A stretch of DNA of 64,000 nucleotides, from positions 669,001-733,000 of the forward strand of contig NZ_JAPEPT010000002.1 in assembly GCF_026339995.1 (NCBI RefSeq), given 5' to 3'. Made by a program: the position numbers and the translations under genes. Source of the DNA: Streptomyces sp. NBC_01481. GTDB taxonomy: Bacteria; Actinomycetota; Actinomycetes; Streptomycetales; Streptomycetaceae. The number at the start of each line of letters is the position of its first letter. The stretch's first letter is position 1. The notes under the pieces are model-generated. The model was not told where the DNA came from and searched no databases. It saw nothing but the letters and a program-made list of their open reading frames with translations. Shown here in pieces: positions 1 to 7,367 of the stretch.

Positions 1-279
1 CGCCGCGGGCTGGGCCTTACGCAGGAACGCGTCCCGTGGACTGATCCGCTGAGAATTGCTGCGGCTGCCTCCGCTGCGAATCGGCTGCTGTGCTCCAACC
101 CGTCGGCATCCGAGGTGGCCATGAGAATCGTGGACATGAGGTCCCTCGACTACCGAGAAGCACCGTGGCGGCTGGACGTCATGGAATGGGCCTACGGATC
201 GGCACTCCGCCCGAATCCCTACGTCGACGAACTCGTCCGCAGGGGTGTGATCACCATCGGCTCGTTTGCTTACCGGTGA
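1..279 (+). CDS. Hypothetical protein, left-truncated by the window edge
   Basis: An open frame enters from the left edge and stops at a TGA, so 92 codons are visible. It could instead be a complete 52-residue gene from ATG 121, which has GAGGTGG a few bases upstream. The tail includes VDMRSLDYREAPWRLDV and ends ITIGSFAYR. No domain was recognised. It converges with the DUF2218 gene, with a small hairpin between them. Coding status is uncertain because so little is visible. Confidence 0.35.
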   Translation, partial: RRGLGLTQERVPWTDPLRIAAAASAANRLLCSNPSASEVAMRIVDMRSLDYREAPWRLDVMEWAYGSALRPNPYVDELVRRGVITIGSFAYR

Positions 280-291
280 ACTGGACCGCAA

Positions 292-309
292 GGGTGTCCA
301 CAGACACCC
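292..309. terminator. Short hairpin between convergent genes
   Basis: GGGTGTC and GACACCC form a 7-bp perfect stem around the loop CACA. It lies just after the stop of the left-edge frame and 145 bp beyond the end of the DUF2218 gene. There is no U-tract, so this is a weak terminator candidate. Confidence 0.3.
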
Positions 310-454
310 GACACCATCACGCGTCCGCCTCACGCCCCATCTCGATCGCCAGGTTCCCGATGCGAAGGGCCAGGGCATCCCGCACCGATCGGGCGCTCTC
401 GATGTCCCGGCCCTTCAGGTCTGGAAGAGCCCGGCAGTGGAGGTGCCGCAGGTT

Positions 455-1102
455 TCAGCGGGACTTGGAGGCTTTGCCGCGGCGGATGACCAGGCGGCCC
501 AGGCCGGTGAGAACGATGACCTTGACGAGAACGACCGCCACGATGACTCCGGCTGCCCATCCCGTCCACCGCCAGTCCGTCAGCAGTGCTCCACCCAGCC
601 CGAGGTGTGCAGCGATGAGGAGCGTTCCGGCCGCGACGAGGCCTATCGTCCGGAGGTGTCGCCGGTGCCTTGTGGCTCCTCCTTCGGGCATGCCGGTCGG
701 TCTGATGACTTCGCCGGGTGAGGGCGTGGATGCGTCCGTCCGTTGCCAGTTCGCCTTGAGCTGGTCCCGCCTGCCGAACCGTTCGAGATGCCCGGCGACA
801 AGGTCCTGCAGTCGCCGCAGGTTCTCCTCGTCGGCAGCTTCGACGCGCAACGTCAGCACGTTCGGGATGGCCTGCAGGGTGCACCGGCCCCAGGGAAGGC
901 TGACGCTTCCGTGCGTGTCCGACCATTCGACGGCCGCCTGGGCTGCCACTGCCTGCATCTCACGGAGTGCCTGTGCATCACCGCCCTGATGGGGGCGCAG
1001 CTGGTGGCTCAGGTGCCTGCCCTTGTTGTTGAAGTGCTTGCAGAGTTGGACGAGATACCGGCTCGGGCGTTCGGTCTCGATGTGGATTTCGGCGGTCGGC
1101 AT
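455..1102 (-). CDS. DUF2218 protein with a C-terminal two-helix membrane extension
   Basis: 215 residues. The N-terminal ~95 residues match the DUF2218 pattern: RPSRYLVQLCKHF near residue 15, the glycine-tryptophan-glycine core SLPWGRCTL, then EAADEENLRRLQD and HLERFGRRDQLKANW. DUF2218 proteins are small, of unknown function, and often found near metal or siderophore genes. After a linker, residues ~145-205 form two hydrophobic helices (GLVAAGTLLIAAHLGLGGA and AAGVIVAVVLVKVIVLTGL) followed by a basic tail, so this looks like a soluble domain fused to a membrane hairpin. It lies about 100 bp downstream of the methyltransferase on the same strand and may be co-transcribed with it. Domain call is confident; the function is unknown. 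Confidence 0.75.
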   Translation of the reverse strand: MPTAEIHIETERPSRYLVQLCKHFNNKGRHLSHQLRPHQGGDAQALREMQAVAAQAAVEWSDTHGSVSLPWGRCTLQAIPNVLTLRVEAADEENLRRLQDLVAGHLERFGRRDQLKANWQRTDASTPSPGEVIRPTGMPEGGATRHRRHLRTIGLVAAGTLLIAAHLGLGGALLTDWRWTGWAAGVIVAVVLVKVIVLTGLGRLVIRRGKASKSR

Positions 1103-1204
1103 GGCATTCCTTTCGGGCTCCTCCGCAGGGTTGGCGCCTCGGGCAATGCCCCACAGGCATTGACGGGCTGTTGCGCGGGCAGGGGGTACAGCCCTGCGGA
1201 AGTT

Positions 1205-1828
1205 TCAGATGCGGGTGATGGCGACGAGCCAGGCCCGAATGCCGTCTGGGTCGGTGGTGATGTCGATCGTGGCGGGCTCGATGGAGTCGATGCGCCACCC
1301 GTCGGCGAATGAGGCTTCGATCTCGTCCCGCGTCAGCTTGCGCACCCGGCCCCACTCGCCCGGCTGCCGGTCGCTGAAGCCGAGCATGAAGTAGCGGCCA
1401 CCCGGGCGCACCACGGAACGCAGGCCGGCGATGTATGCCGTGCGGTCGTCGTCGTCGAAGATGTGGAAGAGCCCGCAGTCGAGCACGGTGTCGAAGGGCT
1501 CCTGTAGATCGGCCAACTGCCGGGCGTCGTGGTGAAGGAACCGCGCTGTACGGCCCCGGTCGCGCGCCTTGGCCTCGGCGGCGCGCAGCGCCCGGGAGGC
1601 GAGATCGACGCCGGTCGCATCCAGACCGAGACCGGCCGCCATGAGCGTGTGCTCGCCGGTTCCGCAGCCGACGTCCAGGACGCGGCCCCGGACGGCGCCG
1701 GCGGCAGCGAGGGCGAGGAACGCCGGTTGAGGCCGACCGATGTCCCACGGCGGCGGGCTTAGGTAGAGGTCGTTGGGTTCCGGTGGGGTCATGGACCCGT
1801 GATGGAGGTGGGGGGTCGAGTCAGCCAT
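1205..1828 (-). CDS. Class I SAM-dependent methyltransferase
   Basis: 207 residues. The Rossmann-type SAM-binding motif I is clear (VLDVGCGTGEHTLMAAG, about residues 51-67), followed by the acidic post-I motif GVDLAS and the DTVLDCGLFHIF stretch. The fold is a small-molecule methyltransferase of the Methyltransf_25/11 type. An alternative ATG 12 codons downstream (MTPPEPND) would remove a histidine-containing leader. A promoter with TTGACA is visible upstream. It is divergent from a TetR regulator across ~120 bp, so the regulator plausibly controls it. The substrate cannot be read from the sequence. Confidence 0.8.
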   Translation of the reverse strand: MADSTPHLHHGSMTPPEPNDLYLSPPPWDIGRPQPAFLALAAAGAVRGRVLDVGCGTGEHTLMAAGLGLDATGVDLASRALRAAEAKARDRGRTARFLHHDARQLADLQEPFDTVLDCGLFHIFDDDDRTAYIAGLRSVVRPGGRYFMLGFSDRQPGEWGRVRKLTRDEIEASFADGWRIDSIEPATIDITTDPDGIRAWLVAITRI

Positions 1829-1879
1829 CCTCGTGTCCTTCCCGTAGCGGGATTGGCCCGGGCCTCCGTGACGCCACCA

Positions 1880-1908
1880 GCTTTATCGATACACATCGTC
1901 ACTGTCAA
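1880..1908 (-). promoter_or_regulatory. Promoter for the methyltransferase-DUF2218 genes
   Basis: On the minus strand a perfect -35 TTGACA (1908-1903) is followed after 17 bp by TAAAGC (1885-1880). The expected start lies about 45 bp upstream of the methyltransferase ATG. The -35 is consensus and the -10 is weak. A TetR site could overlap it, but I see no clean palindrome. Confidence 0.5.
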
Positions 1909-1936
1909 CCCATACTGTCTCCATGTCGTCGGGTCG

Positions 1937-1949
1937 TACACTAGGGCGG
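1937..1949 (+). promoter_or_regulatory. -10 element giving a possible leaderless tetR mRNA
   Basis: TACACT at 1937-1942 sits 7 bp before the GTG of the TetR gene, so transcription would begin at or next to the start codon. There is no Shine-Dalgarno sequence before that GTG, which fits a leaderless mRNA, common in Streptomyces. No convincing -35 was found. Confidence 0.4.
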
Positions 1950-2554
1950 TGCCGAAGCTGTGGAACGAGACGATCGATACGCACCGCGCAGCGGTGCGTG
2001 CCGCGGTTCTGGACACCACCGCGGCACTGGTCGCCGAGCACGGGCCGACGTCGGTGACGATGTCGCAGATCGCCAAGGAAGCCGGCATCGGGCGGGCAAC
2101 GCTGTACAAGTACTTCCCGGACGTCGAAGCCATCCTGCTCGCCTGGCACGAACGACAGATCACCGAGCACCTCGGTCAACTCTCCGAAGTCCGGGACCAG
2201 GCCGACACCCCCGCGGAACGACTCGAAGCCGTACTGAAGGCGTTCGCCCTCATCGCCCACGAATCCCGCGGGCATCGCGACACCGAACTCGCGGCGTTCT
2301 TGCACCGGAACCCCCACGTCACCCACGCACAGCAGCAACTCCACAGCATGATCCAGAACTTGCTGGCCGAGGGCGCAAAGGCGGGCGACCTCCGGCACGA
2401 CATCGCGCCCGGCGAGCTGGCAAACTACTGCCTGCACGCGCTGACCGCAGCCGGCAGCCTGCCCTCCAAGGCAGCGGTCCACCGGCTCGTCGCGGTCACC
2501 CTGGACGGGATGCGCCCGGCTCCGACGGAGGCCGATCCCGACGAGGCGGACTGA
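1949..2554 (+). CDS. TetR/AcrR family transcriptional regulator
   Basis: 201 residues from GTG 1949. The N-terminal helix-turn-helix is typical of TetR: AALVAEHGPTSVTMSQIAKE then AGIGRATLYKYFPDVEAIL (about residues 23-61). The rest is a helical ligand/dimer domain, ending in an acidic tail. An in-frame start upstream at 1799 would run back through the divergent promoter and is unlikely. The gene diverges from the methyltransferase-DUF2218 pair, the usual arrangement for a local repressor. The ligand is unknown. Confidence 0.85.
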   Translation: MPKLWNETIDTHRAAVRAAVLDTTAALVAEHGPTSVTMSQIAKEAGIGRATLYKYFPDVEAILLAWHERQITEHLGQLSEVRDQADTPAERLEAVLKAFALIAHESRGHRDTELAAFLHRNPHVTHAQQQLHSMIQNLLAEGAKAGDLRHDIAPGELANYCLHALTAAGSLPSKAAVHRLVAVTLDGMRPAPTEADPDEAD

Positions 2555-2861
2555 CGCGAGGCTCCCACCGGATGCCGGTGGAAGCCTTGTCGTACCGCGA
2601 TAATCAGGCCGTCCCTCACGACCCGTGCGGTCTCACCAGATCAGGTCGCTGGAGGCTCGGCGGGTGGGGTGGTGCAGCGCGTACCAAGCCAATGCGGCCG
2701 CGCCCAGCCCGACGGCCCCGCACGTTCGCCCTACGGCGCGGCTGCACCGCCACACGCAACGTGTCTGCCAAACTCGCACCAACTCGGCAAAGTGTGCGGG
2801 TGGGGCAAATCCATGCCAATCTCGCCGTCGAGGCGACCCGGCATCGAGCGAAGGAGCGGCC
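2555..2861. other. Intergenic region with a possible decayed membrane-protein tail
   Basis: No intact gene. On the minus strand the frame closing at 2633 ends in GAVGLGAAALAWYALHH followed by TRRASSDLIW. That resembles one transmembrane helix plus a short tail, but nothing recognisable lies upstream of it. It may be the 3' end of a lost gene or chance. The tyrosinase ribosome-binding site AAGGAG is at 2851-2856. Confidence 0.25.
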
Positions 2862-3827
2862 GTGGCTCTGGGAGACGGCATCCGCCGGAACATCGCTTCC
2901 GTGGACCCCGGGGAGCGGAACCTGCTTCGCGACGCGTTCTTGAAGATGAACGCACCGAAATGGGACGGCACGCGGAACGACACCGTCCCCGGCGGCGTGA
3001 CCTGGTGGTTCAAGCAGGACGAAATCCACAAGATCACGCATGTGCACGGCGGGGCGGAGTTCCTGCCCTGGCACCGGGAGGTCGTCAACCGGTGCGAGGA
3101 CCAACTACGGGTGATCGACCCACGCCTGTCCCTGCACTACTGGGACTGGACCGAAGACCCCAGGTCGATCCCGAACGCGAACCTCGGAAACGGCCTCACA
3201 GGTCCCCTGAGTCTTTTCACCCCGGACTTCATGGGCCATGGCGGGGCGGACCTCAAGCCCATCGGTCATCCCTGGGACGCCGCCGGTTACTACGACCCCC
3301 AGGCGATCCCCTTCCGTTCCGACAACTCTTTCGACCCCAACAACAACCCGGCGGACAAGCCGCAAGCGGTCCGCCGACAGGTCAACGGCTCACCTGTCAG
3401 CCAGAACCGAGACGACGACGTTGTCGCGGCCGAGGACTACGCGGACATGACCGCGCTCCTCGAGGACAGCCACAACGAGATGCACGGATTCGTCAACATG
3501 GGGGGCCAGCACATCTCCTTCCGCGACCCCTTCGTATTCCTGCTGCACTCCAACGTCGACCGGCTGTTCGCCCTCTGGCAGACGCAACCGAGCCACCCCA
3601 AGCGGCTGGTGCCTGACCACGTCTACGGCACACTCGGCGCCGACCCGGAACTCAACGGCAATGTCGAACCATGGTCTTCGGGCCGCACGGTGAACGAGGT
3701 GACGGGGCAGGAGCACTTCATCCGCCCGTGGTGCGAGCCTGAGCGGCTGGGTATTCCCAAGACCTACAAGGACCCCTCCATCATCACTCCGCGCCGCTAC
3801 GACACGAACCTCGCTCCCCTTCCCTAG
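2862..3827 (+). CDS. Tyrosinase-family type-3 copper oxidase
   Basis: 321 residues from GTG 2862, chosen because AAGGAG lies 5 bp upstream. It has the tyrosinase central domain. CuA ligands are in HVHGGAEFLPWHR (about residues 60-72, with the His-X8-His spacing before the FLPWHR signature). CuB ligands are in DSHNEMHGFVN (His-X3-His) and DPFVFLLHSNVDRLFALW. Family members use a dicopper centre to oxidise phenols or catechols with O2. There is no signal peptide and no neighbouring melC1 caddie gene, unlike the classic Streptomyces melC operon, so this resembles the stand-alone tyrosinase/polyphenol-oxidase-like group. It is a copper enzyme placed next to a copper-handling cluster. Confidence 0.85.
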   Translation: MALGDGIRRNIASVDPGERNLLRDAFLKMNAPKWDGTRNDTVPGGVTWWFKQDEIHKITHVHGGAEFLPWHREVVNRCEDQLRVIDPRLSLHYWDWTEDPRSIPNANLGNGLTGPLSLFTPDFMGHGGADLKPIGHPWDAAGYYDPQAIPFRSDNSFDPNNNPADKPQAVRRQVNGSPVSQNRDDDVVAAEDYADMTALLEDSHNEMHGFVNMGGQHISFRDPFVFLLHSNVDRLFALWQTQPSHPKRLVPDHVYGTLGADPELNGNVEPWSSGRTVNEVTGQEHFIRPWCEPERLGIPKTYKDPSIITPRRYDTNLAPLP

Positions 3828-3927
3828 CTTCTGCTGGGGTAGGCAGTACCAGATCCGTCTGGGCGTCCCGATTCACCCCTCCGGGCTTCGAGCTCGACGC
3901 AATCGCACTCGACTCCTGAACATGATC

Positions 3928-3964
3928 GAAGGCCCGGCCGGGAGCATCTCCCGGTCGGGCCTTC
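3928..3964 (+). terminator. Strong hairpin terminator after the tyrosinase
   Basis: A 17-bp stem with one G-T pair (GAAGGCCCGGCCGGGAG against CTCCCGGTCGGGCCTTC) and the loop CAT lies 100 bp after the tyrosinase stop. It has no poly-U, as is usual in Streptomyces. Confidence 0.75.
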
Positions 3965-3982
3965 GGCCTTCACACGGTCTCG

Positions 3983-4051
3983 TCAGTCGGCGAGCCGTTC
4001 CATGTAGTCGCCGGCCGCTTCCACGGCCGCGACGAGAACTGCGGTGTCCAT
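3983..4051 (-). pseudogene. Possible 3' remnant of a lost gene
   Basis: The minus-strand frame from ATG 4051 encodes MDTAVLVAAVEAAGDYMERL plus AD and then stops. The frame stays open upstream through the DUF305 terminator region with protein-like content (KARNSVRLEDGAH). Third codon positions are about 80% G/C, as in real genes here. Too short to identify; it could be the end of a gene truncated when the metal cluster arrived. Confidence 0.3.
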
Positions 4052-4078
4052 GTGGGCGCCGTCCTCCAGGCGGACGCT

Positions 4079-4109
4079 GTTCCGGGCCTTCGTGCGGAAG
4101 GCCCGGAAC
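4079..4109 (-). terminator. Terminator of the DUF305 gene
   Basis: GTTCCGGGCCTT and AAGGCCCGGAAC form a perfect 12-bp stem (13 counting the closing C-G) around a short loop. It starts 20 bp past the DUF305 stop on the minus strand and probably ends the MerR-to-DUF305 transcript. Confidence 0.7.
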
Positions 4110-4129
4110 AGTGTGGAGCATGGGGCGGA

Positions 4130-4771
4130 TCAGAGCCGGTCGAGGATGCCCTGCATCTGCTTGACCTCGGTGGACTGGTTCTTGATGACGTCGTCCGCGA
4201 GCTTCTTGGCAGCAGCGTCGCCGCCCTTGTCCTGCTCGTCCTTCGCCATGTCGATCGCCCCGTTGTGGTGGGCGATCATCAACGTGGCGAACTTGCGGTC
4301 GAAGTCCGTGCCCTTGGCCGCCGTCAGGTCCGACATGTCCTTCTCGGACATCATCCCGGGCATCGAGCCGCCGCCGTGATTCATGCCGCCGTGGTCCATG
4401 CTGGACGACTCCGGCTTGCCCCATGTCTTGAGCCAGGACTGCATGGTCTTGATCTCGGGATCCTGAGCCTTCTCGATCTGCCCGGCCAGGGTCTTGATCT
4501 CCTGATCGGACGCCCGGCCGTCGGCCAGCTTGGACATCTCCAGGGCCTGCTGATGGTGGACGATCATCGACTGGGCGAACGCCACGTCCGCGTCGTTGAA
4601 CGCTCCCGCGGCAGGCGACTTCGTCGACTGCTGACTGGCGGCGGAGTTGTGGCCGCCGCTGGAGGTGTCACTGCCGCAGGCGGCGAGCAGCAGGGTCCCC
4701 GCGGCGACGGCTCCCACCACCGCGACACCGCGGTGCAGGGGCATGCGGAAGGAACGCTTGTAGACGGTCAT
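4130..4771 (-). CDS. DUF305 lipoprotein, putative periplasmic metal-binding protein
   Basis: 213 residues. The start is ATG 4771 (MTVYKRSF) rather than a longer frame, because a lipoprotein signal follows directly: basic n-region, hydrophobic core and lipobox LLLAACGS (Cys about residue 33). Two DUF305 repeats follow, each with a His-His pair in a helix: SMIVHHQQALEMS (about residues 65-77) and TLMIAHHNGAIDMA (about 160-173). Between them is a Met/His segment, DHGGMNHGGGSMPGMM. DUF305 is a ferritin-like helical fold often found beside copper genes. It is last in a minus-strand run headed by the MerR gene. Likely role: binding or buffering copper outside the membrane (inference). Confidence 0.85.
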   Translation of the reverse strand: MTVYKRSFRMPLHRGVAVVGAVAAGTLLLAACGSDTSSGGHNSAASQQSTKSPAAGAFNDADVAFAQSMIVHHQQALEMSKLADGRASDQEIKTLAGQIEKAQDPEIKTMQSWLKTWGKPESSSMDHGGMNHGGGSMPGMMSEKDMSDLTAAKGTDFDRKFATLMIAHHNGAIDMAKDEQDKGGDAAAKKLADDVIKNQSTEVKQMQGILDRL

Positions 4772-4862
4772 GTTCTGTGTACCTCGTTGTTCGATTCTGC
4801 GGATAGATGCGTCGTCGTCTCGGCGGGCAGCCCTCACGGGCCCCCCGCGCGGGAGGGTCGGC

Positions 4863-5336
4863 CTATATCCGCAGGATCGACAGTTGCGCGAGGTCAGGCG
4901 GTCTGGGCGGGGGATCGGGGCGTACGAGCGTGATCACCCGGGCGGCGAGATCGGCCAGCCCTTCGCGTCGTGCCGTGAACGCCGCATACAGCAGAGAGGC
5001 CAGCGCCCAGCCACCGAGCACCGCCAAGCACAGGGACGCCATGTCCATCCCCATGCCGGGGTCGTGCGGCGCCGACACAGCGTCGGCCGGCTCGGAGCCG
5101 TGGACAGGGCTGTCCGTGATGCTGAGCGTTCCCGGGTGTGCGCCGCCGTCTCGCTCACCGTGCACGGAGACCGTGCCGACCCCGTGAGCGCCCACCGCAT
5201 GAGGCGCGGCGGACATACGGCCGGAGGCCCCGCTGGGGTGACCGACGGTATGCATGATGAACACGCCGAGTGCCAGCACGACGACGAGCAACAGGCGTGC
5301 TGCCACGCCGACTGCTCGTGTGTACCGGTGCACCAT
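4863..5336 (-). CDS. DUF6153-like histidine-rich membrane protein
   Basis: 157 residues. An N-terminal hydrophobic helix (VAARLLLVVVLALGVFIMHTVGH, a signal anchor split by a His) is followed by an extracytoplasmic segment with many His and Met residues (HAVGAHGVGTVSVHG, HDPGMGMDMAS). A second helix (LCLAVLGGWALASLLYAAF) precedes a cytoplasmic tail ending PPDLAQLSILRI. That C-terminal pattern recurs in the protein encoded at 17385-17834, near the second copper operon. GGAGG lies upstream of ATG 5336. Role unknown; context and His/Met content suggest metal binding or sensing in the envelope. Confidence 0.65.
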   Translation of the reverse strand: MVHRYTRAVGVAARLLLVVVLALGVFIMHTVGHPSGASGRMSAAPHAVGAHGVGTVSVHGERDGGAHPGTLSITDSPVHGSEPADAVSAPHDPGMGMDMASLCLAVLGGWALASLLYAAFTARREGLADLAARVITLVRPDPPPRPPDLAQLSILRI

Positions 5337-5407
5337 GAACGCTTACCTCCGCTGCCGACGATAACCGAGGCGCTGTGTAGTACGCCCGGCAAGATGATCC
5401 CGTTCAG

Positions 5408-6139
5408 TCAGTGAGCGTGGCCGCCGTCGTGACCCGGCTCTTCTGCTGCGCCGCCATCAGGCGGGGAGGCGCTGGCGGTCGGCGCAGTGGGCGGGGACGG
5501 CTCCGGGTGGCTCGGACCGGGCTCGTCCTGCTTCGGCTCCTCCTCTGTTCCGTGGCTGTGCCCGCCGTCTTTCGAGGACTCACCCATGGAGGCCGCCACC
5601 TGGCGCAGGCCGACGAAGCTGACGCTTGCGATGAGAAGCACGGCCAGCCCCACCAGGCTGAAGATGCGGTGCCACGGCGTGTCCGCGTCCTTGATGACGT
5701 ATGCGACGAAGGACATGGTCATGCCAGCGGGTATGAGTACGGCTCCACGGGCCGGGAAGTCGTCGAAGTGCTGCATGCCCCCGCTGAGCATGCCGATGCC
5801 GAACGACAGCAGGAGCGAGGCGCCGATGACCACCAGCATCCGCGGCAAGCCCGGCCGCTCGCGGGCGAGGATGAATTCGTTGATGACGGTGGCGGCCAGG
5901 AAGACCAGGACGCCGTACACGGCGATCCTCGTGTAGCGGGCTGGGTCGAGCGGGTGGTGGACTACTGCGCCGCTGATGAGACCGGCGCCGACGAAGTAGC
6001 CGACGTATCCGAGATAGCGCGCAGGCAGGGACCTCTTCCGGGCCCGGTGCGCCTGCGCCTTGCGCCGTGCGGCTCGTCCGCCCCCGGCGGTCGCGGGCTG
6101 CTCGTCGAGCGTGGGCATGTCGATGAGTTGGGTCGACAA
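5408..6139 (-). CDS. Multipass membrane protein with a His-rich C-terminal tail
   Basis: 243 residues. After a basic cytoplasmic N-terminus (RAARRKAQAHRARKR) there are five hydrophobic segments, roughly at residues 42-62, 72-92, 102-122, 131-150 and 159-178. The tail of ~60 residues is rich in His, Pro and acidic residues (DGGHSHGTEEEPKQDEP and a final EPGHDGGHAH). I do not recognise the family. It sits third in the MerR-headed minus-strand run, so a role in copper handling is inferred from position and the His-rich tail only. Confidence 0.65.
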   Translation of the reverse strand: MSTQLIDMPTLDEQPATAGGGRAARRKAQAHRARKRSLPARYLGYVGYFVGAGLISGAVVHHPLDPARYTRIAVYGVLVFLAATVINEFILARERPGLPRMLVVIGASLLLSFGIGMLSGGMQHFDDFPARGAVLIPAGMTMSFVAYVIKDADTPWHRIFSLVGLAVLLIASVSFVGLRQVAASMGESSKDGGHSHGTEEEPKQDEPGPSHPEPSPPTAPTASASPPDGGAAEEPGHDGGHAH

Positions 6140-6227
6140 GAGTTCTGTTCCTTACGAGTGCGGGTGCAGCATGCGGCGCGAGAGGACGACTCTCGAACCA
6201 TGGCCAATCGGGGCAAAAGGCCCACTT

Positions 6228-6602
6228 CTAGACCTGCTGAATCACGGAACTCGTACGACTACTCAACGGGGGAATGGCTGATGGGGCCACGGCCGGTCCG
6301 GACTTGCCTGCCACAACTCGGTCCCATGACAGCTGCCCGACGACCGGGGTGAGGGGCGGGGCCGAGACCCCCGATACCTGCTGAGGCTGCCCGGACACGC
6401 ACTCCTCGGCCGGATGGGTCGGCTCCTGGTCGTCGTCATTGTGGTCGGGGGCCACCCGATTCTGCTCCGCCGTGTGACTGTGCGCCGGATGCGCCGAGGA
6501 CACGACGGCACCGGCGGTCAGGTGTCCCGCTGCGCTCTCCGCGCTCGCACAATGGGAGTACAGGAAACCGAACAGCAGGGCTGCCAACCACAGCACCCGC
6601 AT
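6228..6602 (-). CDS. Small exported His-rich protein of unknown function
   Basis: 124 residues from ATG 6602 (MRVLWLAALLFGFLYSHC), a signal peptide or anchor. A GTG at 6659 is in frame but would add a poor leader. The mature part holds several His residues (SSAHPAHSHTAEQNRVAPDH) and a single later Cys. It lacks the second helix and the LRI ending of the DUF6153-like proteins but looks similar in general design. The start codon abuts a strong hairpin, so translation may be controlled. It is second in the MerR-headed run. Confidence 0.55.
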   Translation of the reverse strand: MRVLWLAALLFGFLYSHCASAESAAGHLTAGAVVSSAHPAHSHTAEQNRVAPDHNDDDQEPTHPAEECVSGQPQQVSGVSAPPLTPVVGQLSWDRVVAGKSGPAVAPSAIPPLSSRTSSVIQQV

Positions 6603-6626
6603 CGGGCCCGCCGAAAAGCGGGCCCG
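6603..6626 (-). promoter_or_regulatory. Hairpin abutting the start codon of the small His-rich gene
   Basis: CGGGCCCGC and GCGGGCCCG form a 9-bp perfect stem around CGAAAA. On the minus strand the stem ends immediately before the ATG, covering any ribosome-binding site. It might attenuate transcription from merR or restrict translation. Regulatory role is inferred. Confidence 0.4.
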
Positions 6627-6712
6627 AGGCTTGCCGGATGGCGACCAGGCCGTGACCACGCGGGCAGCCTACCGGTGGGCGAGACCGCCCCGGCACACCC
6701 CTCGCGCGTTCC

Positions 6713-7147
6713 TCACCCGACTCGTGAGGCCGCAGGATCGGACCCTGTTGACGCGCCTTCGATGATCCGGCAGACCACGGCGTTCTCCCCCCGGCCGGCC
6801 GCCTGGTCGGCTTGGGCGCGGGCGTTGCGGAGCGTCGTCCGCAGCGCCTGGAGGTCGGCGATGCGGCGGTCGATGTCGGCGAGATGCTGATCGAGAAGGT
6901 CGCTCACGAAGCCGCAGGGCTGCTCTCCGCGGCGTTGGAGGTCGAGGATCTCCTTGATCTCCTTCAGGCTGAGGCCGAGTGCCTGAGCCTGGCGGATGAA
7001 GCCGAGCACGGGAATCGCTTCGTCCGTGTAGGTGCGGTAGCCCGCGGAGGTGCGCTCGGGCGGGTCGATGAGGCCGTTGGCCTCATAGAGGCGGACAGCC
7101 TTGGGGCTCAGCCCGGTCTGGGCAGCGATACGGCCGACGGTGAGCAT
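6713..7147 (-). CDS. MerR-family metal-responsive regulator, CueR-like
   Basis: 144 residues from ATG 7147. The winged helix starts at once (MLTVGRIAAQTGLSPKAVRL, then YEANGLI). A coiled-coil dimer helix follows (DLLDQHLADIDRRIADLQAL), with Cys residues at PCGFVSD (about residue 78) and AVVCRII near the C-terminus. Classic CueR proteins carry a C-X7-C loop after the dimer helix. Here the two Cys positions are arranged differently, so metal specificity cannot be fixed by eye. Divergent from copA, with a perfect MerR box between them. It likely activates copA and perhaps its own operon when metal is bound. Confidence 0.85.
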   Translation of the reverse strand: MLTVGRIAAQTGLSPKAVRLYEANGLIDPPERTSAGYRTYTDEAIPVLGFIRQAQALGLSLKEIKEILDLQRRGEQPCGFVSDLLDQHLADIDRRIADLQALRTTLRNARAQADQAAGRGENAVVCRIIEGASTGSDPAASRVG

Positions 7148-7183
7148 GGCGACTCCGTTCGTGCGAGTGGTGCCAGTCTGCGC

Positions 7184-7215
7184 TTGACCTTGCCCTAAGG
7201 GCAAGGTTTTACCGT
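7184..7215 (+). promoter_or_regulatory. MerR-type operator/promoter driving copA
   Basis: A perfect 21-nt palindrome (ACCTTGCCCT-A-AGGGCAAGGT, 7187-7207) lies inside a promoter. The -35 is TTGACC (7184-7189) and the -10 is TACCGT (7210-7215), separated by 20 bp. Overlong 19-20 bp spacers are the hallmark of promoters that MerR proteins untwist. The half-site ACCTTGCC resembles known CueR operators. copA begins about 150 bp downstream. Confidence 0.85.
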
Positions 7216-7367
7216 GCGGTCATGACCACAGACCAGGGCCAGGCTGTACGGCGGCGATGGCGGTAGCACCGTGAAGCGGCCGGTGCGCCGACGTGGTCAA
7301 GCGGGCCGGGCACGCCTGCTTCGGGCACCCAATTCTGTACGACATTGAAAGCGAGAGGATCCCTGCC

